A stretch of 64,000 bases of DNA from Microcoleus sp. bin38.metabat.b11b12b14.051 (GTDB taxonomy: Bacteria > Cyanobacteriota > Cyanobacteriia > Cyanobacteriales > Microcoleaceae), in contig NZ_JAAFKD010000009.1 of assembly GCF_013299165.1 (NCBI RefSeq), forward strand, positions 1 through 64,000, given 5' to 3'. Shown one piece after another: positions 8,105-16,081 of the stretch (positions are counted from its first letter, which is position 1; every line of letters starts with the position of its first letter). The translations under genes were made by a program, and so were the position numbers. The notes below the pieces were generated by a model. That model did no database searches. It worked only from the letters and a program-made list of their open reading frames with translations, and was not told where the DNA came from.

Positions 8105-10720
8105 ATGAAATTTACCCGATCGCTCCGACAAACAATTTTGTTATTTGTGATTTCCTGTCTACTAGCGGTTGCGATTCTTCCCGCAGTGGCTCAGATGAAT
8201 GTACCGCCTGCATTACAGCTTTTGAGACAAGCTAAAACTCTCTACGCTTCGGAACGTTTTTCCGAAGCTGTAGGGCTGTTGCAGCAAGCGGTGGCGCAGT
8301 TTGAGGCGAAAGGTCAAAATCTCGATCGCGCCGCAGCGTTGAGCAATTTAGCCGCAACTTACGGGCAGCTAACACTTTGGGAACCAGCAGCACAAGCTGT
8401 GAATTCGAGTTTGTCGGTGGTGCGGGCGCAACCCACAACTCCGGAGCAGCAGCGGATTTTGGGGGAAACTCTCAACATTCAAGCACAGATTAAACTCGAA
8501 CGAGGTCAGACTCAAGAGGCGATCGACATTTGGGCGGAATCTGCTAAAATTTTTGAGAAACTTGATAACAAAAACCAACTCGTTCAAGTTCAAATCAATC
8601 AAAGTCGAGGCTGGGAAAATCTGGGACTTTACCCGAGAGCTTGCAAAATATTGTTAGGTTCATTGAAGCTGGAAAACAAAAGTTGCGAAGTTTTAGATGC
8701 GGCTTTAGCTCGTTTAAAAAATCAGTCTATTTCCTTAGAAAATGTTCGAGGAATGAATGCTTTAGGCAGGGTGCTGCGGGTTTTGGGAAAACTCGATCGC
8801 TCCGAAGAGATACTGTTATTAGGACTTGATGCAGCCGTCCAATTGGGAGTCAGACAAGAGCAGGCTGCAATGGAGCTGAATCTGGGCAATACGCAACGCG
8901 CTAAAAGCAATAAACCAGGTTTAAGCCGTCAACAGCGGACAGAATTGGAACGCTCGGCTCTAGATTATTACGATCGATCGGCCCAAGACAACTCGGGGGC
9001 ATCAACAATCGGGATGCAGGCGAAGTTAAATCAGTTGAGTTTGTTTGCTGACAGCAAAAATTCCGAGGAAGCAGGAGTTTTGTGGCGATCGATCGCACCT
9101 CAAATCTCTCAATTGCCATCGAATCGGGCTGGAATTTACGCTAGAGTTAATCTCGCAGAAAGCTTGATGAAATTGGATCGGTTCCCCATCGGTACTCCTG
9201 GTTTAAATGATATTGAAAAAATACTTTCAGATGCAGCATCCGCAGCAAACAGCTTGGGCGACAACCGCATACAAGCTTATATTTTAGGAGCTAAGGGCAA
9301 GGTTTACGAACGAAAGCAACAGCATTCTGTGGCTGAAAGTCTGACGGTAGAGGCTTTGAGTTTAGCACCGGCGTTTCAGTCTCCTGATATTGCTTATCAA
9401 TTATTGTGGCAGCTCGGACGAATTCGGAAAGCTCAGGGAAATACACAAGGGGCGATCGTTCAATATACTCAAGCTGTAAATGTACTGTCTTCTCTGCGGG
9501 GCGATTTGGTGACAGTCAATCCAGAAGTGCAATTTTCGTTTCGGGAAAGTGCCGAACCGGTGTATCGCGAATTAGTCGAACTGCTTTTGCAAGAAGAATC
9601 GCCCAGTCAAGATAAGTTAAAGCAGGCGCGCCAAACTGTGGAATCTTTGCAGTTGGCAGAATTGGATAACTTTTTTCGAGATGCTTGTGCTGATGCTAAA
9701 CCAAAGTCGATCGAGGAAATAGATCCGAAAGCGGCGGTGATTTATCCGATTATTTTGAGCGATCGTCTGGAGGTAATTTTGTCAATTCCCGGCAAACCCC
9801 TGCGCCGCTACAAAACTAAGAAGACTCAGGAAGAGTTAGAAACTGCCTTCAGACAAGCCAAAAATACCATCAGGCCTGCTGCTTTTCCCAGGGACAGGTT
9901 GCCCCCTGTCCAACAGGTTTACGACTGGTTAATTCGCCCAGCAGAGGCGGATTTGACCGCCAGCGGGATTAAAACTCTGGTATTTGTACTTGACGGTTAT
10001 TTGCGGAATCTGCCGATGGCGGTGCTGCACGACGGCGAAAAGTTTTTGGTAGAAAAATACAGTATTGCTTTGGCGCCGGGGCTGCAACTGCTGGCGCCGA
10101 AGCCGTTGAGCCAAGTCAAGTTAAAAGTGCTCACGGCTGCTCTGTCGGAAGCGCGTCAAGGCTTCTCGGCTTTGCCGGGGGTGATGCGGGAAGTGAAGGA
10201 AATTGCAGCGCAGATGCCGGCGAGCGGGCTGCTAAATCAAGAGTTTGTCAGCGGGCAGTTGCACGATCGCATTAAAGCTTTGTCATACCCGATCGTCCAT
10301 TTGGCAACTCACGGTCAGTTTAGCTCGAATGCGGCGGATACTTTTATTGTGACTTGGGATCGGAAAGTGAATGTTAAGGACTTCGATCGGCTTTTGCGAT
10401 CGCGCACGGGAGAAAACCAACAGCCGATCGAGCTTTTGGTGTTGAGTGCTTGTGCGACGGCTGCGGGTGACAACCGGGCGGCTTTGGGTTTGGCAGGTGC
10501 GGCAATTCGATCGGGAGCCCGCAGCACCGCCGCCACCCTTTGGCAAGTCAACGACGAATCTACAGCTATTTTTATGACTGAGTTTTACAAGCAGCTTGCT
10601 TCTGCTAAAAGCAGCAAAGCTGAAGCCCTCCGCAACGCTCAATTAACCCTGCTGCAAAACCGAGAGTATCAAAATCCCTATTTTTGGGCGCCTTTCGTGC
10701 TGGTGGGGAACTGGCAATAA
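8105..10720 (+). CDS. Secreted TPR-repeat protein with C-terminal CHAT (caspase-fold) domain
   Basis: 871 residues. The signal peptide (ILLFVISCLLAVAILPAVAQ, cleavage about residue 30) predicts export. Residues about 35-480 are helical TPR-type repeats (AEDLL-like pattern, GETLNIQAQIKLERGQTQEAI). Residues about 560-871 form a CHAT domain: VFVLDGYLRNLPMAVLHDG, then the histidine motif HLATHG (His736) and the cysteine motif LSACATA (Cys783), ending in NPYFWAPFVLVGNWQ. CHAT domains share the caspase/separase fold; both catalytic residues are present, so a cysteine peptidase is plausible. It follows two haemagglutinin genes on the same strand, and one protein at 52069 fuses both modules, which suggests that it processes or works with those exoproteins. 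Confidence 0.88.
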   Translation: MKFTRSLRQTILLFVISCLLAVAILPAVAQMNVPPALQLLRQAKTLYASERFSEAVGLLQQAVAQFEAKGQNLDRAAALSNLAATYGQLTLWEPAAQAVNSSLSVVRAQPTTPEQQRILGETLNIQAQIKLERGQTQEAIDIWAESAKIFEKLDNKNQLVQVQINQSRGWENLGLYPRACKILLGSLKLENKSCEVLDAALARLKNQSISLENVRGMNALGRVLRVLGKLDRSEEILLLGLDAAVQLGVRQEQAAMELNLGNTQRAKSNKPGLSRQQRTELERSALDYYDRSAQDNSGASTIGMQAKLNQLSLFADSKNSEEAGVLWRSIAPQISQLPSNRAGIYARVNLAESLMKLDRFPIGTPGLNDIEKILSDAASAANSLGDNRIQAYILGAKGKVYERKQQHSVAESLTVEALSLAPAFQSPDIAYQLLWQLGRIRKAQGNTQGAIVQYTQAVNVLSSLRGDLVTVNPEVQFSFRESAEPVYRELVELLLQEESPSQDKLKQARQTVESLQLAELDNFFRDACADAKPKSIEEIDPKAAVIYPIILSDRLEVILSIPGKPLRRYKTKKTQEELETAFRQAKNTIRPAAFPRDRLPPVQQVYDWLIRPAEADLTASGIKTLVFVLDGYLRNLPMAVLHDGEKFLVEKYSIALAPGLQLLAPKPLSQVKLKVLTAALSEARQGFSALPGVMREVKEIAAQMPASGLLNQEFVSGQLHDRIKALSYPIVHLATHGQFSSNAADTFIVTWDRKVNVKDFDRLLRSRTGENQQPIELLVLSACATAAGDNRAALGLAGAAIRSGARSTAATLWQVNDESTAIFMTEFYKQLASAKSSKAEALRNAQLTLLQNREYQNPYFWAPFVLVGNWQ

Positions 10721-10721
10721 T

Positions 10722-10791
10722 TTGACAGTTGACAGTTGACAGTTGACAGTTGACAGTTGACAGTTGACAGTTGACAGTTGACAGTTGACAG
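10722..10791. repeat. Heptanucleotide repeat (TTGACAG, 10 perfect units) abutting the stop codon
   Basis: Exactly ten TTGACAG units begin one base after the TAA of the CHAT gene. The unit is the reverse complement of the CAACTGT repeat upstream of the same gene, so the gene is bracketed by heptamer arrays in opposite orientation. Confidence 0.9.
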
Positions 10792-10854
10792 TTGTCTGTT
10801 GTCTGGGAACCGATATCTAAATACTCTGCATCGCCTCGGAAAAAATTTTCGGAC

Positions 10855-11278
10855 GGGCAAGATGCCCGTTCCACAAGAAAACACAATGTTTGTGGGATGG
10901 GCATCTTGCCCGTCCCAGCCCCAACAAACAACAACAATGCTTTGTGGGATGGGCATCTTGCCCGTCCCAACCCCAACAAACAACACAATCTTTGTGGGAT
11001 GGGCATCTTGCCCGTCCCAACCCCAACAAACAACACAATCTTTGTGGGATGGACATCTTGCCCGTCCCAGCCCCAACAAACAACAACAATGCTTTGTGGG
11101 ATGGACATCTTGCCCGTCCCAGCCCCAACAAACAACAACAATGCTTTGTGGGATGGACATCTTGCCCGTCCCCACCCAAAAAACAACAACAATGTTTGTG
11201 CGATGGGCATCTTGCCCGTCCCCACCCCAAAAAACAACAACAATGTTTGTGCGATGGGCATCTTGCCCGTCCCAGTCA
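10855..11278. repeat. Tandem array of about eight 52-bp units with a GGGCATCTTGCCC palindrome
   Basis: Units of the type GTGGGATGGGCATCTTGCCC followed by GTCCCAGCCCCAACAAACAAC recur about every 50-54 bp with small differences (GGGCATC versus GGACATC, GTGGG versus GTGCG). Each unit can fold into a hairpin. Open frames through the array on both strands are artefacts of the repeat. A single palindromic pair of the same family is at 58136-58202. Confidence 0.85.
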
Positions 11279-11412
11279 ATCAGAAACCGGGTTTCTCGGA
11301 GGTGTGCACAAATCTTGAAAAAATGCCAGTGCCCAGTTCGTGTTGGTTTTTTGTAAAAAATTGTAAACTGTAACGAGTGCTTTCTGCATCTGATATTTTT
11401 TCGAGGAGTCCC

Positions 11413-12351
11413 ATGAAGCAACTTTTGATGGCTGAGCGTTTTTGCCTGATAGCCCATGTCTTGTCAATGGCTTTTGGATTGGCAGGGTTGCTGCTGATTT
11501 TACCCCGTCCCGAATTGGTAATGAATTTACCGCCCGCCGGACAAACTTTGTTCCAGTGGGGGATGGCTGGGGGTGGAGTAGTTTATATCATTTTTGGTGC
11601 AGCGGCGGTTGCTCTCTATGCCTATCGGACGTTGGGGCTGGGTGCAACTTTGACATTTTTGCTGCCTTCGGTGTTTTTATCTTTGAGTAGCGAGTTGTTG
11701 GGAACCAGTACGGGTTTTCCCTTTGGCAATTACCACTATTTGAGCGGTTTGGGCTACAAAATTGCAGGGCTGGTGCCGTTTACAATTCCCCTGTCGTGGT
11801 TTTATCTAGGACTGGTTTCATATATAATTGCTCGCGCTGGACTCGCTGGCGGTAAAGGCGAACTGAACTGGGTGCGCCAAATAGGAGCGATCGCCCTTGG
11901 CGCTCTATTATTGACAGCTTGGGATTTTGTACTAGATCCGGCGATGAGTCAAACTGCTGTGCCTTTTTGGGAGTTTGAGGAACTTGGGGCTTTCTTTGGG
12001 ATGCCTTACCGCAATTTGGCGGGCTGGATGGGTACGGGGGCTGTGTTTATGTCGGTAGCAGCTTTCTTTTGGAGAACTAGATCGATTAAATTAGAGCGAT
12101 CGGAATTGGGTTTGCCTTTAATTGTTTATTTGGTAAACTTTGCTTTCGGAGCAATTATCACTGTCACTTCCTTGGATTCTCGCTTCTGGTTCCCGACATC
12201 CCTAGCTGTGCTTCTGGGTGTAGTTCCGGCGATCGTATTGAGCGCGATCGCGAAACCCGCAGCAGATGACTTAACAGAAGCAATTCCATCTTTGGAATCT
12301 GCTCTGAAAGCTGAAATTCCATCCGAGCGCGTGGGCGCTTTGCGGAAGTAA
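11413..12351 (+). CDS. cruF: Gamma-carotene 1'-hydroxylase CruF (carotenoid biosynthesis, DUF422 family)
   Basis: An integral membrane protein of 312 residues with about seven hydrophobic segments. MAERFCLIAHVLSMAFGLAG at the N-terminus, FPFGNYHYLSGLGYKI and LTAWDFVLDPAMS are characteristic of CruF, the hydratase/hydroxylase that adds the 1'-OH of myxol in the myxoxanthophyll pathway of cyanobacteria. The ATG at 11413 is preferred over the in-frame GTG at 11377 because GAGGAG lies at a proper distance upstream and the conserved N-terminus starts there. A strong terminator-like palindrome follows. The adjacent glycosyltransferase cruG, often its partner, is not present here. Confidence 0.85.
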   Translation: MKQLLMAERFCLIAHVLSMAFGLAGLLLILPRPELVMNLPPAGQTLFQWGMAGGGVVYIIFGAAAVALYAYRTLGLGATLTFLLPSVFLSLSSELLGTSTGFPFGNYHYLSGLGYKIAGLVPFTIPLSWFYLGLVSYIIARAGLAGGKGELNWVRQIGAIALGALLLTAWDFVLDPAMSQTAVPFWEFEELGAFFGMPYRNLAGWMGTGAVFMSVAAFFWRTRSIKLERSELGLPLIVYLVNFAFGAIITVTSLDSRFWFPTSLAVLLGVVPAIVLSAIAKPAADDLTEAIPSLESALKAEIPSERVGALRK

Positions 12352-12412
12352 GCGACTGATGAGCGATCGCGACTGATTTGGCGAAAATTTACACGAAATT
12401 TTGAGCTAATTT

Positions 12413-12447
12413 AAAAACCCGGTTTCTACCAGAAACCGGGTTTTTTA
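12413..12447 (+). terminator. Intrinsic-terminator-like hairpin after cruF
   Basis: AAAAACCCGGTTTCT (12413-12427), a 3-nt loop, AGAAACCGGGTTTTT (12431-12445), then T residues. It ends cruF transcription by inference and is also a member of the dispersed GAAACCGGGTTTC palindrome family. Confidence 0.65.
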
Positions 12448-12449
12448 GC

Positions 12450-12640
12450 TATAGAACCCATTTGATATCTATTTTGCGTAAATCTCAGAAACCGGGTTTC
12501 TCTCTATATTTCTCGTCACCCAACCCAAAAACTCGTAGAAACCCGGTTTCTCGCCCCTTGCGTAAATCTCAGAAACCGGTTTATCTCTATATTTCTCGTC
12601 ACCCAACCCAAAAACTTAAAGATGTCAAATGGGTTCTATA
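12450..12640. mobile_element. 191-bp MITE-like element with perfect 16-bp terminal inverted repeats
   Basis: TATAGAACCCATTTGA at 12450-12465 is matched by its exact complement TCAAATGGGTTCTATA at 12625-12640. Inside, a block of about 75 bp (TGCGTAAATCTCAGAAACCGG ... CACCCAACCCAAAAACT) is present twice in direct orientation. The open frame across 12462-12686 is a by-product of this duplication. Confidence 0.7.
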
Positions 12641-12642
12641 CA

Positions 12643-12746
12643 GCAATAGGCTTGGGATAAGAGATTCCAACAGGAAAAACCTATGAAAAATAGACACAGT
12701 TTGCTTCGTTCCTCTCTTCGGACAATCTTAACTGAACCGTATTGAG
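12643..12746. repeat. Diverged reverse copy of the 4607 MITE; remainder of the 12747-13049 spacer
   Basis: GTTTGCTTCGTTCCTCTCTT at 12699 onward is the reverse complement of the interior of the 4607 element, and GAACCGTATTGA ends it; the left end is degenerate. The following 12747-13049 holds no credible gene. A short open stretch around 12770-12880 (LGNGQQMVNQVAARLRSK, then stop) could be a gene fragment, but I cannot identify it. Confidence 0.55.
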
Positions 12747-13049
12747 CTATACAGTATTTCTTCTATTTTCCCAATCTTGGTAACGGGCAACAAATGGTTA
12801 ATCAAGTTGCTGCCCGATTGCGATCTAAAATTACCAGAAAGAATTGGTTTAAAGCCGGAACCCTTGTAGGGAGAAATTAAAAGAAGACTATTCATTACTC
12901 CAATCCTCTTCCTGACCGGGAGAGGTCGCCCTCATCCCCTCGGCTCCGCTACTTCGGCTACGCTCAGCACAAGTCGGGCCAAGCTGTCAACTGTCCCAGG
13001 TCAACTGTCAACTGAATGACTTGATAGAATAAAATTGATTAAATTGCAA

Positions 13050-13749
13050 TTAAGGCCCAAAACAGTAATTTTCATCCTTAACCCACTGGGGTCGAGGCAA
13101 GCAAAATGTAGTTTCCAAAACCATTTCGGCCGTATTCAGTGCCCCTCCAACCCAGCCCTGATTTTCCGAATAGCAATCGCCACAAAGAAACACATTATAT
13201 CCAGGTAAAGGCTGGCGGATGCGCGGCGCAACATCCCAACTGCGGACGTGAGGATTCCAAAAGTACCAGGCTCCGCCAAACGGGTCTTCCATCCAATCGT
13301 GGTAAATTGCTGCGTAGGGGTCAGGGATTTGACAATTGTGCATCTCTTTAAGTTGCCGCTGGATCTCCATCACCATATCGTGAGGTGCTAACAGACTTTG
13401 TTTGAGTTGACCTCCGTGACGGCCCATATAGGGTGGGTTGTGCAGTCCGAAGCGATCGGGTTGCAGATAACCATCCCAGAATGAGGCAGCGCGGTCATCA
13501 TTATAGCTGGCCATCATTAGCGACATTCCCTTGTTTTGCCCTTCAGTCTCAGTACCGACGTAATAGCACTGTCGCACAGGCAAGTCAGTGTCAGAACGAC
13601 CCTTCTCAATCTTCGGAGAAAGTTCTTGCCACCAAGGTCGATCGTAACTCAGAAAAAGTTTACTAGAGGCCTGAGCACTGACAGTTGCCAGATCCTTCTT
13701 AAACTGTCGGTTGAGGAAGATGAAGCTATCAGGATCGAGTAACTCCAGC
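13050..13749 (-). pseudogene. Flavin amine oxidase, C-terminal remnant
   Basis: On the minus strand one uninterrupted frame runs from about 13749 to 13050, beginning LELLDPDSFIFLNRQFKK and continuing through SYDRPWWQELSPKI, CYYVGTETEGQNKG and ending near GWVGGALNTAEMVLE. The last block is the C-terminal FAD-binding signature of the monoamine/L-amino-acid oxidase superfamily. The N-terminal Rossmann FAD-binding part (GxGxxG) is missing. The ATG at 13583 is internal, not a start. Upstream it joins, out of frame, a GNAT N-terminus at a HIP1 octamer (13748-13755), so this is a deletion relic rather than a working enzyme. Confidence 0.65.
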
Positions 13750-13924
13750 GATCGCCCTCATCGACCAAACCAATGATAACATCAGTAGCGGCCAGCATTT
13801 GCACCACATCCTCCCGCCTGCGCTTGTCGCACCAAAACTCGTTTTTGTACAAATCCATCAAATCAGAAACCTGATTTTCCGTCAAAGTTTCGACGATGCG
13901 GTACTTATCCATGTTGTCGGTCAT
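13750..13924 (-). pseudogene. GNAT-family acetyltransferase, N-terminal remnant
   Basis: Residues MDKYRIVETLTENQVSDL to IIGLVDEGD match the start of GNAT acetyltransferases (helix-strand-helix that precedes the acetyl-CoA site). At GCGATCGC the reading frame passes into amine-oxidase DNA in the wrong frame and stops 30 codons later. The start overlaps the end of the ABC exporter gene by 20 bp, so it was the next gene in that operon. The acetyl-CoA-binding motif is absent, so it is non-functional by inference. Confidence 0.6.
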
Positions 13925-15524
13925 ACTCGATTTTACCGTAATCTAGTTTAATTGCGCGATCGGCTAAATCGAAATAGCGATCGTCATGACTGATAACAAA
14001 CACAGTTTTACCGCGCCGCTTCAACTCCGGTAACAACTGCTTGTAAAAAATATCCCGAAAAAACGGATCTTGATCCGAAGCCCACTCATCAAACAAATAA
14101 ATCGGCCTATCTTCCAAATAAGCAGTCAGCAAAGCCAACCGTTTTCGCTGTCCCTGAGACAAAGCCGTAGTTGACAAAACACCATCTTTCACCTCAACCT
14201 TATTATCCAAATGAAACTCTCGCAAATATTCAGCCGCCTGCTTGTCCAAATCATGATTAGTCATTCCCAACAGCCTTTCAAACAAATAGAAATCCGAAAA
14301 AATTGCCGAAAAATGTTGCCTGTACCACTCTCTGTTTTCATTAGTAATCCGCTGTCCATCTAGCAAAATTTCTCCCGATTCAGGAATGTACAAACCAGTA
14401 AGTAACTTAGCAAAAGTAGACTTACCGCTGCCATTTCCACCCACAATAAACACCAACTCTCCACGATGGAACTTTAAACTAATTTCGCCCAATATAAAAT
14501 TGCTGTCTTCCTGATCTCCCGGATAGCTGTGAGTAGTCTCCTTCAACTCAAGTGTTTGCCAATCAGCAGTTTTAACTGGTTTAACCGCAGCAGTTATCTC
14601 AGCTTGACTCGCCAAAGCCAATCCCATTCTCTCAATTTTTTCTACAGCAGTATTGGCTCGAAAAATTGCCGGCAACCTCTGCAAAATATTCTGAAACGGA
14701 GACATCAAATAGGTACTTGTCAGAATATAAGCCGACAAAACAGAAGTAGAAACTGGCACAAATTTCGGTACAGCAAACAGCAGCAAACCAATCAACATAA
14801 AAAATAGCAACTGTCCGACTCCAGTCGCCACCGCAGCGGTATTCAGCGCCTGCAAATTGTAATCACGGGAATCAGCAGCACTTACCTGCAACTCTTCATC
14901 AAAAAACTCTTGGCGGCGCGACGAATGCAGTTTCAATTCCTTAATTCCTTCAGTAATGCTGCGAAAATGCTTGAACAATACATCTTGTTCTTCCCGCGCC
15001 AAATCAAAAAACTTTCGCATTTTGTTCAGCAGCAACTGTACCGTAGCAATCGTCAAAGCTAAAAAAGCAAATACAACTGCAAAAACCGTCCCAGACAGCG
15101 TACTCAAATAAGTCAAGCAGCCGACAACAACGGCCATGTCAACGCAAAGAAAAGGAATCAAAAATATAGTATTAGAAAGCGTTCCCACATCATCAGTGAG
15201 AGTAGCCATCAAGCGATTAGCGCCCAATTCTTCTAAGTGTCGCAAAGGAGAAGACAAAATCCCTCGGCTTAAACTCAGCCGCAGATTGTAAACAGCTTCT
15301 TGGGAAAGGTAGATTAACAAAAATTGGGAAATAACGCCGGTGACGAGGGCTAAAACTGCTAATCCGGCAAAGTACCAGACTAAATTCTGATTGGCATTAT
15401 CGCTGATGGCGCGGTTGATCAGAGCAATTAATTGGGCGCTACAACCGCCACTAATTAAGCCTGTGAGGATGGCGATGGAAACATTTAACCACGAAGCTTT
15501 TAACAGCAGCCAGATTACATTCAT
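13905..15524 (-). CDS. Cyclic-peptide-type ABC exporter (fused membrane and ATPase domains)
   Basis: 539 residues. Six predicted membrane segments in residues 1-300 (WLNVSIAILTGLISGG, NLVWYFAGLAVLALVTGVI, LLFFMLIGLLLFAVP and others) are followed by a nucleotide-binding domain with Walker A VGGNGSGKSTFAK, signature TALSQGQRKRLAL and Walker B PIYLFDEWASDQDP. The size and the degenerate signature match the SyrD/PvdE-like 'cyclic peptide export ABC transporter' family, which exports siderophore or lipopeptide precursors. Overlapping GNAT and amine-oxidase remnants downstream suggest it once belonged to a small-molecule cassette; no NRPS or RiPP genes are in the window. Confidence 0.85.
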   Translation of the reverse strand: MNVIWLLLKASWLNVSIAILTGLISGGCSAQLIALINRAISDNANQNLVWYFAGLAVLALVTGVISQFLLIYLSQEAVYNLRLSLSRGILSSPLRHLEELGANRLMATLTDDVGTLSNTIFLIPFLCVDMAVVVGCLTYLSTLSGTVFAVVFAFLALTIATVQLLLNKMRKFFDLAREEQDVLFKHFRSITEGIKELKLHSSRRQEFFDEELQVSAADSRDYNLQALNTAAVATGVGQLLFFMLIGLLLFAVPKFVPVSTSVLSAYILTSTYLMSPFQNILQRLPAIFRANTAVEKIERMGLALASQAEITAAVKPVKTADWQTLELKETTHSYPGDQEDSNFILGEISLKFHRGELVFIVGGNGSGKSTFAKLLTGLYIPESGEILLDGQRITNENREWYRQHFSAIFSDFYLFERLLGMTNHDLDKQAAEYLREFHLDNKVEVKDGVLSTTALSQGQRKRLALLTAYLEDRPIYLFDEWASDQDPFFRDIFYKQLLPELKRRGKTVFVISHDDRYFDLADRAIKLDYGKIEYDRQHG

Positions 15525-15670
15525 GCGATTTTATTTTGTATTTAATAGGTGTTTGCGATCGGGTTTTAGTTTTCAGCACAAAAGAAGGACTAAAGTCCTC
15601 ACTACGAACCTGTTTTTTTTGTGAGAGGGTTGGCTTTTTATGAGGGTTTTAGTTTTCACAACGAACATAG

Positions 15671-15846
15671 TTACTGCTGCACTTCTATTTCCTCCGTCTC
15701 GAATACAACCAGTTCATAAATATCACTCACCAACATTTCCACACCGAAGTAAAAGAAACTGTTGCAGATTCTCCCAGATATTCTTGAAACAACCATTGAT
15801 TCGATTCATTGATTGTATGAAACTTTGGCTTGATTTTTACTAACAT
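15671..15846 (-). pseudogene. Small hypothetical gene, probably frameshifted
   Basis: An excellent ribosome binding site (GTGGAGGTGTAAAA) precedes an ATG at 15846. The frame encodes 39 residues (MLVKIKPKFHTINESNQW ...) and stops at 15727. In another frame the sequence continues MLVSDIYELVVFETEEIE to a stop at 15671, which looks like the natural acidic C-terminus after a one-base shift. I do not recognise the family. The remainder of 15525-16081 holds dispersed 'gaggactaaagtcctcac' and 'ggttgaaaccgcgtctac' repeats. Confidence 0.35.
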
Positions 15847-16025
15847 TTTTACACCTCCACTATATTTTATCCGCGTTAATCTGTGTTAATCTGCTTAAAT
15901 CTGCGGTTAAAAATCATAACTAATAGTATATCACAATCATCAGCGATTTGAATTTGATTACAGAAGACCGGGCGGTTGAAACCGCGTCTACACAAACAAA
16001 ACCTGCCTCCGCAGGTTGAAGATAT

Positions 16026-16060
16026 AAAAAAGCGCCTAATCAAACATTAGGCGCTTTTTT
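16026..16060 (-). terminator. Intrinsic terminator of ndhB
   Basis: AAAAAAGCGCCTAAT, a 5-nt loop and ATTAGGCGCTTTTTT form a near-perfect hairpin with A/T runs on both sides, 22 bp beyond the ndhB stop; it could work in either direction. Confidence 0.8.
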
Positions 16061-16081
16061 ATTTTTCAAGATTCGCTGAGA

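Noticed and set aside
10778..11457. Long overlapping frames (up to 259 codons) on both strands through the GGGCATCTTGCCC array
   Set aside because: Composition is entirely explained by a 52-bp tandem repeat; no start signal and no protein family resemblance.
12462..12686. 74-codon frame with KSQKPGFSLYFSS repeats
   Set aside because: Created by the internal duplication of the 12450-12640 MITE.
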